Source: Trichopria drosophilae (Eukaryota; Arthropoda; Insecta; Hymenoptera; Diapriidae). From it: a stretch of 64,000 nt of DNA. The notes under the pieces were generated by a model that was not told the DNA's origin, ran no database searches, and saw only the letters and a program-made list of their open reading frames with translations. Of the stretch, positions 1-11,807 are shown piece by piece. Every line of letters begins with the position of its first letter. Within the stretch, counting starts at the first letter, position 1. The position numbers were made by a program, and so were the translations under genes. The DNA lies in contig CM059585.1 of the NCBI GenBank assembly GCA_030407085.1, forward strand, positions 64,618,501-64,682,500, read 5' to 3'.

Positions 1-557
1 CGCACAGAGGTCAGTTTTCAAGTTCTTGATATTTTTTCTGACAAAAATACTTGCTCAAATCTCAACCAAACGATACAATTTTTTTTAAATACTCGTAATA
101 GATTGCACATTGATGGATCACTGCCCAAATTTCGAAATCGGATGGCATACGTGATTAGAGACCACGAAACCCCCGGAGTAATGAGTTTGAAGCGATTTCT
201 TTTAATTTTTAAAAAACTTCCGCCCTACTGGTTCCGCCATTTTTAATCTTCAAAATGGGTTATCAGATTCATAATCAGCTACCCCGGAAACCTAGAATAG
301 TGTCATCGCATAGAAAAAATAAAAAAATAGAAATCAAATTGTGAAAATCACGAATTGTTTATAGAATTGTTCATATTAGGTGCTTATATGAATTAATGCA
401 CATGCCGTCTGATTTCGAAATTTCGGCAGTGACCCATCAATGTACAATCTATTACAAGTAATTTAAAAAAAAATTGTCCCGTTTGGTTGAAATTTGACAT
501 CCCGCAAGTATTTTTGTCAGAAAAAAAGTCAAGAACTTGAAAATTGACCTCTGTGTG
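1..557. repeat. Palindromic foldback/MITE-like repeat
   Basis: The first ~150 bases reappear inverted at about 412-557: both arms carry CACAGAGGTCA, a CAAGTTCTTGA block and CTGACAAAAATACTTGC. The loop (about 160-320) holds a degraded, inverted copy of the CAAAATGGCGGATCC-type repeat also found at 1340-2110 and 7500-7890. The left arm starts at the window edge, so the true end may lie outside. It is probably a non-autonomous inverted-repeat element; the superfamily is not assignable. Confidence 0.75.
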
Positions 558-1015
558 GCGGCCAGCGGTGGAACCACAGCTGGTGTCACTGGTGGCTCCA
601 TGTGCGGTGCGCTCGCGTCGGCCGTAAAATCCGAGACGTGTACATTCCGGTATATCTTACCGTCCCGCCGTAAGTCTACTATCACTGGTGAGCGCACAGA
701 TTTCACTACGTATGGTCCGCTGTAACGCGCACACAGGACTTCGCTTTGGTAAACCGCTTTGTCCGAGAGTGGCCGTTCTCTTTGTCAGACGGTGTCTCCT
801 GGTTGCGGTGTCCACGGTCGACGCCGGAGATTGTAGTGATGCTCCTGGTCTGAGAAGAATTTACCCATCTGATCGCAGGCGAGCTCCCTACAATCCCACA
901 GCTGGTCCGAACGGTCGCTACGGGTGTCTCCTGAAATCAAGCGGAACGCTTTACTGGTACGCGGAGTTCACGGCCGGTGTTTAGAAATGCCAGTGTATAC
1001 CAATGAATTGTGCGA
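538..1015 (-). pseudogene. Gypsy-like integrase C-terminal remnant
   Basis: Read on the minus strand, this encodes the C-terminal half of a Ty3/gypsy-type integrase: a GRELRVP block, then HYNLRRRPW, then RYSGPYVV and SPVIVDLRRDGKIYRNVHVS, the usual end of the chromatin/DNA-binding tail. There is an in-frame TGA just after the HYNLRRR block and a frameshift near 930, so it is dead. The reading frame runs into the foldback repeat at 557. It is probably the continuation of the integrase at 2175-3003, separated from it by the ~1 kb repeat insertion at 1115-2175. Confidence 0.7.
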
Positions 1016-1114
1016 TCATCGTCTTAACCCCTTCGCTGCGGATGACAAAGATCTTTGTCATTTAGGACTTTTCTCTGACTGCGGCAAAAACGCAAATCGT
1101 TGTCATGACATAAA

Positions 1115-2175
1115 TTAGTGTAATGAAGTCAATAAAATAATATATCCAATTTGAAAACTTGAACATTTCTAGCCAGCCTAAGGTATACCGAACAACATGC
1201 CGTTGTCCTTTTTCAAAAACATGTTGTCAAAAAAAAGATACAAACTCTTAAAATATGTTGTTTTTACGATTTTGTAAAAATCTTTGTCATGAGCTATGTC
1301 GCCGTATTAGGTCAATTTATGCATTAAAAATTAATGAAATCGTTTGAAACTTGCTACTCAGGGGTTTTCGAGGTCGCCGATTACAAATCTGATGATATAT
1401 TTTGAAAATTCAAAATGGCGGATCCAATACCGCGAGTTAATATTAGCCTTCCCCGTTAGCTTCGGTATACAATATGTACTTACACACTTACTACGAGGAG
1501 GTTGGAGAAAGGTCTTCAAAGTGCAATTTTTTTCTGTTTTTATACATTTTTGTTTAAAATTGTTTTTAAAATAAAAACTGTAACATATTGAACTCTAGAA
1601 ATCAGTGTTTTTTCCACATGTAATACGATAATTCAGAAGTACATAACAAAATTTTGAAATTTACACGGAGTAATCTGGATAGATAATAAACTCTGTAAAA
1701 TATCTACAAAAACTAAAAATATAGATTTGTAGCTACAGAATCGAAGAAGTTTTTGATAAAAATACAAAATTCGGTATAAATATTCTATAAATAATCACGT
1801 GAGTGTTTCTATTGCCAACCTGCCACGAGCAGCATTATTTACATATGAATAACAAATTGCCGTAATATTGTAATGCAAAAACTGATATAAGATTCGTAAT
1901 CAGTTCGAATTTTTATTATGACGTCCGCCATATTGAATCCGCCATTTTGAATTTTCTAAAAATGTAACTTCAGATTCGTAATCAGCGACCCCGAAAACCT
2001 CTGAGGAACAAGCGTCAGGGGAAACTATTGGTATTTAGAAACTTTGCCCGCAATATTGAATCCGCTATTTAAAATTTTCGAAATCTGACTTCAAATTCGT
2101 AATCAGCGTCCCAAGAAACCCCTATATACCAAGTTACAGTAAAATCTAACCAAATTTTTTTCCCGCATTTTGGGC
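1115..2175. repeat. Foldback-type repeat insertion (CAAAATGGCGGATCC family)
   Basis: This stretch contains units in opposite orientations. About 1340-1440 carries TTGCTACTCAGGGG, a GAGGTCGCCGATTAC block and CAAAATGGCGGATCCAATA. About 1890-2110 carries several copies of the reverse complement (TTCGTAATCAGCG, CGCCATTTTGAATTTT). It separates two pieces of a minus-strand gypsy integrase, so it looks like an insertion. No coding capacity is seen. Exact ends and target duplication could not be fixed. Confidence 0.55.
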
Positions 2176-3003
2176 ACTTTTTGTGAAATTCTCGCCGCAG
2201 CGAAATCACCTTATTGGTCCTTTCCACGGGGTTGCTGGGTCTCGGCATCTTGTAGCGTCTGGCGGAATTGTGCTGACGTGAACTGGGTCTCGTTATCGCT
2301 GATCAGTACTTCTGGTGCTCCATGTCGGAGGAACAGAATGTCTATGACACGTGTGACGGCTGGTCCGGTGGCTCGGCGAAGTGGCGCTAGCGCTAACCAC
2401 TTGGTGAACCGGTCCTGATATGTCAAAAGCCACGTGTTGCCTCAACTGGAACGGGGTAATGGGCCAATCAGGTCAGTTGATACGCGCTGCCATGGCGCCT
2501 TGACGGGTGTCGCGAGCATGAGGCATAGCGTCCCTTGTTGCGAAGTTTTGTATTCTGCACATCGTCGGCATTCTCTAATGTATTGTCTAGCATCCCTGGC
2601 GAAGCCGGGCCAATAATACAAGCGATAAAGTCGGTGCAGCGTCTTGGTGAGTCCGAAATGTCCAGCGGTAGGTACATCGTGGTACTCCTATAGAATATCA
2701 AGGCGGTTTCTTTCTGGCACGCACATTTTTCAGTCGTGGATGTCCTCATATTGGAAACAGCTGGCTATCTTCCGATAGAGGCGTTTGTCTTCAACGCGGT
2801 AACGCAGGTCTTTCACACTGCCATCCTGGATGCCTTGGTATATCCTCTCGTACCATTCGCTCTTTGTAGGGGCGCTATCGATCCTTGCAACAGGGCTGGG
2901 TGATAGTGCATCCGCGACGTAATTACTGGCGCCTTTTCGGTATCGCACCTCGAAATCGAACTGCTGGAGTTCTAATGCCCATCGGGCGAGTCGGCCGTCA
3001 ATT
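2175..3003 (-). pseudogene. Gypsy-like RNase H end plus integrase remnant
   Basis: On the minus strand the sequence starts abruptly at 3003 with GRLARWALELQQ and GASNYVADALS, the end of a Ty3/gypsy RNase H. A spacer, the HHCC zinc-binding domain (HDVPTAGHFG ... CRRC) and the integrase core follow. The first catalytic Asp (STDLIGPLP), the second (LISDNETQF) and a frameshifted NPVERTNKV with the catalytic Glu are visible. Frameshifts near 2735, 2440 and 2240 break it. RT and RNase H upstream are missing. The 3' side is interrupted at about 2175 and probably resumes at 1015. Confidence 0.8.
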
Positions 3004-3218
3004 TTTAATGAAGATTCAAAATAAAGTACATATATAATAAGGCTGAAACTATCGGCTCGGTTTTGTTCAGTATTAATGCAATTAATAACTTCAACATTTT
3101 CTGTAGAATACAAAAAGTACTTTACACATCGTTTAAACACATAATATTAATTATTATAAAATAACGTTACTTCACTCCACCGAATATCCGACATTATGGA
3201 TTATTATACTACATATTA

Positions 3219-3759
3219 CTGCTTTTATAACTTTCTCAATACAAATACTAAGCATACCCGTAAGCATTCGCAATTTTTTGTGTGGAATATTTAATTATAT
3301 ATAAAACAAAAGGAAAATATGAGATTGCCCAAAATTAACATTTTACATTACTTTGGGTATTATTTTCATAACTTTCTCAATAAAAATAACCAGCATTCCC
3401 GTAAGCATTTGCAATTTCATTCTAGAATCTATTATTATATATAAAACAAAAGGACAATATAACATTTTGGGCAGAAATAACATTTCTCAACTCAAAAATA
3501 GGCGTCAAACTCGGCCGGGAAAACTGGCCATTGGGTACTGTTTTCATAACGTTCTCAATACAAATGCCCAGCATGCCCGTAAGCATTTACAATTTTTTGG
3601 TGAAGGGTATAATTATATATAAACCCAAAGGACAATATAACATTTTGGTCAGTAATAACATTTCGACTGAAAAATATGCGTCAAACTCGGCCATGAAAAC
3701 TAAACTGGTCGTTGGGTACTGTTTTCATAACTTTCTCAATACAAATACCCAGCATGCAT
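3219..3759. repeat. Tandem repeat, ~181-bp unit, about 3 copies
   Basis: Blocks beginning TTTTCATAACTTTCTCAATA and containing CCCGTAAGCATTTGCAATTT, a TATATAAAACAAAAGGACAA block and GCGTCAAACTCGGCC recur at about 3219, 3361, 3541 and 3721; the last copy is truncated. Starts at 3541 and 3721 give a period of about 181 bp. Satellite-like and non-coding; ORFs that cross it are products of the repeat. Confidence 0.8.
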
Positions 3760-5376
3760 GAAAAATCTATGCAGTCATTTTTAATTTCGAATTTGTCGAA
3801 TTAATCGACTGATAACTTTTGAATCCCCTTCAGGGGCTGCTGGACCGACTACGTCGCTAACATCATGTTCCTCACCTAAAATATTCAACTTAAACAGAAA
3901 GTAAATGTAGTTTTAAACTCAAATATAGTTTAAAAGCGCTTTAACGCATTTTTTATGAGTGTACGCCAAATTTCTGCGACATCGATTCAGACACGAGCAA
4001 GAATTCGCAAAAATAAATTTGTATAGTGGTCTTGTAGTTCTCGTTGTTACCTCCGAGCATTATTCTTGCGAATACTTTTTCGTTATGGTTTTATTCGTTT
4101 GTTGTTCTCATAATTAATATAGTTCGTTACTGAAAAAGTGTGTTAAAATAATATTTCATTGTGAATTCACCCTGGAACTGGTGCTTTTCGATGAAAAAAC
4201 GACGTCGGTAAAAGCGAATTTGATTAAAGTAGCGAGTCGGTATTTAGCTTCCCTTTAATGGGAAGCCGTGCTGCTCAGCCGATAAAGTAGTAAACTACTC
4301 AAAGAAATGTAAATTGAAAGTGAGTGAATCGTTTTTTCACAAATTGGGCACAATTCCAGCTTTTAATTACTGCATATAATTATTTGAAACATATCAAATA
4401 AATTAGTGGAGAACTGACCGACAATTTTTAGAAATTGATGATTTTGACTTATTTCTGAAAATTTTGGGTCAGTTGTCAACGACTTTCTTAGATGTCGAAA
4501 TAAAATTAATAAATTAATTGAATGATTTTACTAGGTTGATGCTCCACGACTTGTATTATTAAAGTACGTTTTTCGCACAATCCTACAGGGTGCAATAGCG
4601 GTATTTTCTTTAATTTGATAAATTATTGTATGTATTTAACAAAACGAGATTTTTGTTTTGAGTGAATTCAAATGTAATAGCTCCAAATGAACTTTACTCT
4701 TTCATATAATGTAGGTCCCGCCTAGGATCTAGCCGGGTTAGCCTGGTCGAAATCCAGTCACACGTTTAAAGCCCGAATACAAATCGGGTAACCTAGCTGG
4801 GTTCCGATCATAACCCGGTCAGTGACCCGAATAGAAATAGTGTTCTCACTATCATTTAGCCGGGTTAACCCGATCGGGTTCCAGTCAAGTTACCCTCTCA
4901 GAGCACAAATACAAATGGGGTAGCCTATCTGGATTTCGATCATGATTTACAAACTGAACAGCAACGAAACTAAAATTATTTATGATCAGGAAAATATAAA
5001 TTTCTAACTAGTTAAACCAAAATCGATCTTACCTGGATCTTGTTCGGAAACCTTATCTACCCTTAACTGGTTCGAAAAAAAAAAACTTATCTTCCCTTTT
5101 CTACGCCTAGCTAGATGGAATACCTATTATTGCGTTTACTGACTGGCTGAAAATATGTACCCTCAACAAGCTGCATAAAACCTAATCTTGACTTTTCTGA
5201 CTATCTACTCTTGTCTTTTCCTCTCGCTTTTAGTTCTGACAAACTTTTGATTGTTTGCACATTTATGTCTCTAAGGTCGAAACCTAAACATTTGATATCC
5301 GAATTATATAATTTAAAAATAATAAAACTCCGGTTGATTGTTCCTGTAAAGACAATTATTTAGATTTACTATCATT
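3760..5376. other. AT-rich stretch without recognisable gene
   Basis: No credible coding region was seen. About 4725-4960 has a degenerate three-fold repeat built on AGCCGGGTTA / AACCCGATCGGGTT and TTCCGATCATAACCC, with the phrase AATACAAATCGGGTA recurring; its origin is unknown. Confidence 0.4.
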
Positions 5377-7345
5377 TTATTTTGAATTAAGTGTTTTTCT
5401 TACAAAACAATATTTCTCAGCGTGGGAGGAAAAATAGAACAGTCCTGCCGAAGCGCAAGATTGCCACCCGAGCCTAAGGCGAGTTTGTTTGTCCATTTTT
5501 CTTCCCGAGGGTTGAATACGATTTTTCTGCCTAAATACACCAAAAGTGAGCTTTCTACCGTACTTTCTACCAACTGTCTCGTACAGGTGACAAAGAGGTG
5601 TTGTCAAATAAAGCTGGGTATTGTCGTCGAAAACCACGATCGTATCACGGCAGTCTCGGAGGCGTGAAAAAAGAGTATTGAAGACTATAATGAACAATAT
5701 TTGTCGGAGACTAGGCTCCTGAGGGACACCATGTTGTAGGTAATTCTGGAGCAAAGGTTCCAGCTCAACGTTGAACCGTTTGTGACCGACCGCTAAGATA
5801 TGAGTGGGCGACGACGATGTCATCAAAGACGATATTCCCCAGGCACTTCAAGATTAAAAAATGGCGGCTTTAGAGATGTCGAAGAGTACTAAGATGGCGA
5901 CGAAATCCTTCTCAATTCTAGCTCTTACATCATCCAAGATCTTTAAAAGGGCAGTCTGCATAGTATGAGACGGTCTGAAACCACATTGATGTGGATGTAC
6001 TAGGTTGTTCGCTTCGATAAAGTCTCTTGGTCGCTAAAGATTCGAGTAAATTCGCGATATGCGGGGAGTTAGCCACGGGACCAGTATCATTTGGAGACAA
6101 GGGCTTAGAGCGTTTATTCAAAGGGATAATGAAGGATAATTTCCAGGCTGTCGGATAAACACCGGTTGATAAAGAAAGGTTGAATATGACTGTTAACGGC
6201 AGAATCATGACTGACGAAATACTCTGTAATGACGCAGCTGCAACCTATCAGGACTGTGGCCTTTTGATTTGTTAAAAGAAGCATTCATGACTCCTGGAAC
6301 CTCATCTGGACGTAAGGGTTGGTGGGAGTATGTAGGTGTGCTGACTTTGTGGAGAATTCGTAATTGTGAATTAGTAGGGGAGGTCGGGGTATTATTGGAC
6401 ATGGGGTATTGTTGGATAGCGCGATATTTTTACTGTTTGCAATGCTTTGAGTCTCCATCAACTAGCATCGACTCATCTTATCAAAATCTCATTTTCTATT
6501 AAGCACTTGACTTATTTTGACGCATTGTTACCTCGCTATCAGATAAAACAACATTTTGATGTTCGTAAAGTGTTTTTTTCACTTAGTGTTTTGGTCATTT
6601 TTACAACATTTTTCGAAGAACCATGTCAGGTAAATATATTTATAATATTCTTGGAACTATAAGCTTTTGACGCATATAAGAGTTTTTGATGAAATTTGCG
6701 TTGCTTTATTTATACGCCGACATTTTGTAAAAATGAGCGTTCGGGGTATTATTGGACACTTATGAGATTTGGACACTGATGCGAAGGAAAATACTGATTT
6801 CAGCACAATTTGCATTGAAAATATGCCCGAGAAAGAAAATCGCCGAAACATAGTCCGTTGTATCGCTTATGATTGAGGTGTTCACTTGAGTTGTGGCGGA
6901 GCTAACTGGAACACTTTCATGTGCCTTGCTTTATTTTATTCATTGTAATATAGATATTCTTTCCTTTTCATTAACAAATAAACGTTTTCCAACAATAATG
7001 TTCAGTATTTTTATCGTTTTACAAGACTGTCTAATAATATCCCGAGATTTTTAAAATCTCAAAAACCAATTTTTTGCGTCAGCTGATACAGAGTGTACAA
7101 TTTTAAACAATTAGGTGAAATTGTTAGTACCAAATGAAAGGTTTTTTATCGTACCACAAAATCAAGCTTTGAAATTTTGAGAAAAAGCCATTTTTTTTTA
7201 GAGTTTCTGGACAAAATAAAAAAGTGTCCAAGAATACCCCGACCTCCCCTACATGATGGATGAGAAGAGGCGACCTGGCTAAAGTGAGTTCATCGGAAGA
7301 GAAATGATTCAAAGTCGAAGATGACTTACAAATAACCATACCACC
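5377..7345 (-). pseudogene. Non-LTR reverse transcriptase remnant split by a MITE
   Basis: Minus-strand fragments in order encode a FSSDELTLA segment (7345-7252), a VPGVMNASFNKSKG segment, ILPLTVIFNLSLSTGVYP with W-K (RT motif 0-2 region), a frameshifted NLVHPHQCGFRPSHTMQTAL segment with a KDFVAILVLFDISKA-like catalytic strand, YLSGRSQTV, VPQ, and IVVFDDNTQLYL in place of FADDTQ. This is the order expected of jockey/CR1-like RTs. Several frameshifts, stops and an altered catalytic box show it is dead. The element at 6377-7249 lies between the first two pieces. The exact clade is uncertain. Confidence 0.6.
6377..7249. mobile_element. TA-flanked MITE with GGGGAGGTCGGGGTATT ends
   Basis: The left end GGGGAGGTCGGGGTATTATT (6377) matches the reverse complement of the right end (GGGGAGGTCGGGGTATTCTT, ending 7249). 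Both sides are flanked by TA, the target of Tc1/mariner-type elements. The phrase GGGGTATTATTGGACA recurs inside near 6743. No transposase is seen, so it is non-autonomous. It interrupts an RT remnant, which confirms insertion. Confidence 0.75.
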
Positions 7346-7469
7346 GATGTGTAAATCACCGATTTTTCCGAAAGTGGACATAGTGTTAAAACATCGAAAA
7401 ATATTCGACGCGTATTTTTATCGGCCCGTTTTGCATTTTAAGGGTGAAAAACACCCATTCTCAATTTAG

Positions 7470-7890
7470 GGGGGTGAAATCAATATCTCAGAAAGAACTC
7501 GTTAAATTTTGATGAATCTTGTTACTCGGGACTTATCGGGGTCGCTGAATATGAAAATGACGTCAGCTTTTCGAAATTCAAAATGGCGGATCCAATATGG
7601 CGGATAAAAAAAAATTAAAAACCCATCCATTTGCTCGAACCTGATTATCTGGATTTCTTTAGGGTCTCTGGAAGAAAATAATGCCAAATTTAAAAAATTA
7701 AGAACGGCGTATTCAATATGACGTATGAAAAAATAAAAAAGTCATTTAAATTTGCTCAAAACTTGTTACTCGTGGTCTTTTGGAGGTCGTTATTGCCAAT
7801 AAAAAGTCTGATTTAAAAATTAAGAATAGTGGATCCGTTATGGCGAAGGAAAGTATTAAAAATCAATCGAATCAATGTTTACAAAAATGG
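7470..7890. repeat. Tandem CAAAATGGCGGATCC-type units
   Basis: About three diverged units of roughly 118 bp follow each other. Each has TTGTTACTCG(G/T)G, a GGGGTCGCTGA or GGAGGTCGTTA block and an AAAATGGCGGATCCAATATGGCG-like end (last two units degraded). It is the same family as in 1-557 and 1115-2175, here in one orientation only. Non-coding. Confidence 0.65.
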
Positions 7891-7899
7891 CGATGAATC

Positions 7900-8602
7900 G
7901 AAAAAATGTAATTTTTATTAATTTTGTTAGGGAATGTTAATAGGGATTAATATATTGCAAAAGTAAATAAAATAATAAAACTGGAGATGTCACACATCAC
8001 GTTGCCGAACCTTCAAAAAATATAAAACTTTTTGTGGAATATTTATAAATGGAACCAAGAAAAGAGCCGCTGAAAAAATTTCTTATAACATTTTTTCAAT
8101 ATTAAGGAAGATATTGCCTCTGACAAAAGATTATGATTCGTATGCACTAAAGCCTTCGATACTTTTTGCTTGATTTCATTCTCCACGTTAAGTTAGGCAA
8201 GAGATTCTCGCTCTTCGCCGAACCCAGGAATAACCGAAGTGGGGGTGGTGAGATCTATTCCCTTTTTTTTTCATTTATTTTGGCTTTTTTTTATCTTTTC
8301 TTGTAATTTTTTAAAATCTTTTTTTTTTTAGATTTGTTTTATAATTGTTACAACATGTTTATTTTAAATTCTTGCAATAATGCGGTAAGTTTTCATCAGT
8401 CACTGCGAAAAAGTGCTGTATGCACATTGTTTGTGTACACCATGCGCATCTTATTATGCCAAAGTTTCCGCAAAAACAGCAGACAGACTCACAATTCTAC
8501 AAACAAAATTCTGCAGGTGTTTCGCATTTCTCTGGTACTTCTATCAGGTAACCACTCTTCGACCAAGCGTATTTAAATAAATTCCTAAACCTTGACTACG
8601 CA
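7900..8602. other. No gene seen
   Basis: AT-rich, with T-runs near 8260-8335. Nothing recognisable on either strand. Confidence 0.4.
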
Positions 8603-9013
8603 TTTCACCCAGATAGCAAGACGTGAATCTCACTATGTCCTTACATTTGAGATCTCATTTGTGAGGGCGTATATGAGTTAAGATGAGACTTCAGGTGTGA
8701 GATTAATGTATTCCGCAAGTGCGAAAAGTCTCCGCTATCACGCTTAAATGAGAACATTTTGATACTTGTAATGATTGGCTAACGGTATAAGTCGGTAACC
8801 AATAGCCGTCGGGTGGAACGCTTATGCGACAGAACGTTAACGGTTTGCGCATGCGCGAATTCCTTTATAAAGTAAAACTCATACGAGAGTGACAATTGCC
8901 AGGCGATTTGAGGACACATATAGCACTCACATGGAGCGCAAATGTGCGCTTTAATCTCATTTATGAGTGTCATTATGCACCCTATATGAACTCACGTTGC
9001 TATCTGGGTGAAA
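8603..9013. mobile_element. MITE with TTTCACCCAGATAGCAA terminal inverted repeats
   Basis: Left TTTCACCCAGATAGCAAGACG (8603) pairs with the reverse complement of the right end GTTGCTATCTGGGTGAAA (to 9013). Further in, TCTCATTTGTGAG and TCTCATTTATGAG occur in both halves. It is 411 bp with no coding capacity. Neither a target duplication nor a superfamily could be assigned with confidence. Confidence 0.75.
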
Positions 9014-9148
9014 ACTGATTGTGTATTAACGACTGGATTTTATGGATATTATTTCGCATGTGTAAATTCACGTTACAAGATGATTTAATTTGAAAATTGC
9101 CGCAAAAAGTTTTTCCACGGCCTGAAAGCATAAACATCAAGATGTTGA

Positions 9149-9890
9149 ATGAAACCAGTGGTTCTAAAAGGTATTGTGACCTTGACATCTTTATTGGCTT
9201 TATCTACAGCGTCAAACTTTCTTTCAGTTTGTCCGGTTCACGAGTCTAATAATAGAACAGATTTTTCGCTAGAGTTCAGCAGAAAACATTCTTTAAACCA
9301 CTTAACGGCAAGTTCAGATGTCAATTTCCCGGATTTCCACGCTAATACGCAGATGTTGTTTGCTTGGTATAAATTTGTGGTTACAAGGGGTCAAAATTTA
9401 CCATTAGGTTCTTGCAATACTATCAACAAAGGAGATCTGAATTGAAAATATTACTTTCTCCTATCAACAATAACTCTTGTCGCACTTCGGCGACAAATTC
9501 ATTGGATTCTTGTAATATTTCATCCCTGGTTGCATCAAATATAATCGATGATATTCATATTCCTGCAAGCGTGATCGATTTTGAACCATTCGCGGAACAG
9601 GTTCTGCAATTCGATATCGACTGGGGAACCGAAACCCTGCACGTACGGAGAGATGATACCAATAGTTCAAACTTTGATTGATTCAGAGTGTGGAGCGACG
9701 CAATAGGCGATTCAAAGACGGAGGAGCGAAATGCGTCGCCTATGTCAAAAACAATTACAGAAGAGGTGCCTGCTAAAACACCAGGAAGACCGAAACGAGT
9801 GATACCTGGTATCAAAATATCAGTTGGTGTTGGAGAAGATTCAGAGAATGCAGTTTCGCAGACTGAAATACAACCAACCAAAAAAAGGTA
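9149..9890 (+). CDS. Unrecognised broken ORF chain, possible element-encoded
   Basis: Three adjacent plus-strand open stretches (9149-9445, 9412-9681, 9688-9891) together read as one interrupted protein. The first starts with a hydrophobic leader (about residues 8-25). The last has a TPGRPKR sequence resembling an AT-hook. I do not recognise the family. It lies back to back with the HTH remnant at 9996-10704 and may belong to the same transposon. It could equally be chance ORFs. Confidence 0.2.
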
Positions 9891-9995
9891 GGCCTACATT
9901 ACATAAAAAGTGTCCGACTGTGAAAATATCCCACTCGACACAAGTGACACCGAGAGTGAATAAACAACAAGAAATGCAAAGTGAAACTGTAAGAT

Positions 9996-10704
9996 CTACG
10001 CATTTCGTGCCAAGATATATAACTCCGCGGCAATGTTCTTTTTACTCACTAATTTATTAATTTTTCTCAATACAATTCCATGTTTTACTTTGAAATTATA
10101 AATCCATTTTGTTGAGGCAGTGAAAAAAACACATGACAAATCAACTTTCTCTCTTGCCTGTAAAGCCCATCTCTTTAGATCATTATCATGAATTGGAAGG
10201 CATTTATCAGAAGCATTCTGAAATTGGTCTAAAACGAATTGTGATAACTGAAGCAATATTACATGCCTAGTTTTACCGTTTTTAAATTGTTCTTCCCATC
10301 TATACAAGAATGTAATATTAGTAACTTTTTTAAAATTGTGTTGAACTCTTTGAAGGGAAACAGCTTTGGTCTTGCCAAACCCCCAAAATCGTACGGCCTT
10401 TCTTTTATATTCCATGTTCACATCAATTTTCACTTTTTTAGATCCTATTTCTAAAAATTCGGAATCATTTTCCAAATCATCTTCAGTAACAACTGCATCA
10501 GGATACACGCTTTCGTCATTATAGCATAACGTATATACGTACCTCAACTGCTACTCTTGAATCTCCAGATTCGTTAATTAAATTTGCGATAGACTCCGCA
10601 AGAGATTTTTCATCATCTATGATGACAGAATCAATATCATATTCCAGCTGATTCAATGTTTTTTTTTTTAATAATCGCACAATATTCTTCGGATTTATCG
10701 CCAT
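9996..10704 (-). pseudogene. Tc5/CENP-B-type HTH transposase-like N-terminal fragment
   Basis: The minus-strand product (183 aa from 10547, with a further open stretch up to 10704 in another frame) ends in a DNA-binding segment with HDNDLKRWALQAREKV, FTASTKWIYNFKVKHGI and RKINKLVSKK. This layout, a W-A-L helix, then F-x-A-S-x-x-W-x-x-x-F-K-x-x-H and a basic SRK-like end, is that of the Tc5/CENP-B HTH found in pogo-like transposases and derived proteins. No DDE catalytic domain follows; the ORF stops after the HTH. A frameshift separates the upstream part. Confidence 0.5.
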
Positions 10705-11807
10705 TCTGATAAATGCTGACTAATCTCAAATCACCGTAAACTGCAAGGCAAGAAAACACAACATCTGCCGTATTTAATTTTAATCTTATGAATTACTGCC
10801 GAATGAACCAAAGCTGTTGGCGATATGAGAAAAGACAAGCGTCAGGAGATTTCTACGATGTAACGATGCACCATATCATGGAATTATCTGACTACTGTTC
10901 ACCCAATGTCAGTATTTCAATGCATGCGCAGTGGGCCTTTTATTCTATTCTCATTTCAGTGCGTGTTCTCTACTTTAGTTTAATCTAGCGGTACTATATG
11001 TGCGTGTGGATGAACTTTTGTGTGATGTGGGGAATGAGAATTTGAAGATTGAAGTTTTCAAGACTTCAAGATTGACTATTAGGAGATTAAAGATTTACGG
11101 GTTTGAAGATTTGAAATTTTGAAGATTTGAAGATGGACTATCTGGGGATTGAGGATTCAAAGTTTTGAAGATGGACTATCTGGGGATTGAGGATTCAAAG
11201 TTTTGAAGATTGAAGATTTGAAGATTTGAAGACATAGAGATTTGAGCTTTTGACGATTAGCGGGCTCGTGCGTACAAAATGTAGTGAAGGTTAATTCATT
11301 TTGTACAACTGGCCTAATGAATTTAATGACCATCAATTTTCTTACAGGTGTGACAAGAAGTAGTGTACGTATCACTGGCGAAAACATCCATTGCAAGCAT
11401 CGGGCGACGATTGTGACCTCGCGTGGAAATACTCGCTGCTCAAACAATGCTCGTTTCTATTTGCTCGGCACGACTCATCGCTCTCGCTGCAATGCCTCCG
11501 TATCTGCCTTAGGTACGTAATACACTATATTAAGGTGTTTTTTCCATTATTTTTTTTAAATTGCCCCCAGAAATTGTTGCAAGTGCTGAAGTCAGATCGT
11601 TAAATGAAGTTGTGCATCGTTACGTCGTAGAACTCGCCCAACGCTTGTCTTTTGTCATATCGCCAGCAGCTTTGATTCCTTCGTCAGTAGTTCATAAGAT
11701 TTAACTTAAATACAATATTGTACGAAGAATATTGTACGGCTATTAAAAAAGGCGTTTATTTATTTATACGTATCACCCTAATAAATAAATAAATAACTAT
11801 ATATATA
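10705..11807. repeat. No gene; GAAGATTTGAAGATT-rich simple sequence
   Basis: About 11040-11235 is a degenerate GAAGATT(T)GAA simple repeat. Inside it a 38-bp unit (GAAGATGGACTATCTGGGGA...) is perfectly duplicated in tandem at 11129-11166 and 11167-11204. The ORF at 11284-11520 resembles no family I know. Confidence 0.7.

Noticed and set aside
3353..3761. Two plus-strand ORFs of 76-89 aa
   Set aside because: They are repeats of each other produced by the ~181-bp tandem repeat; non-coding.
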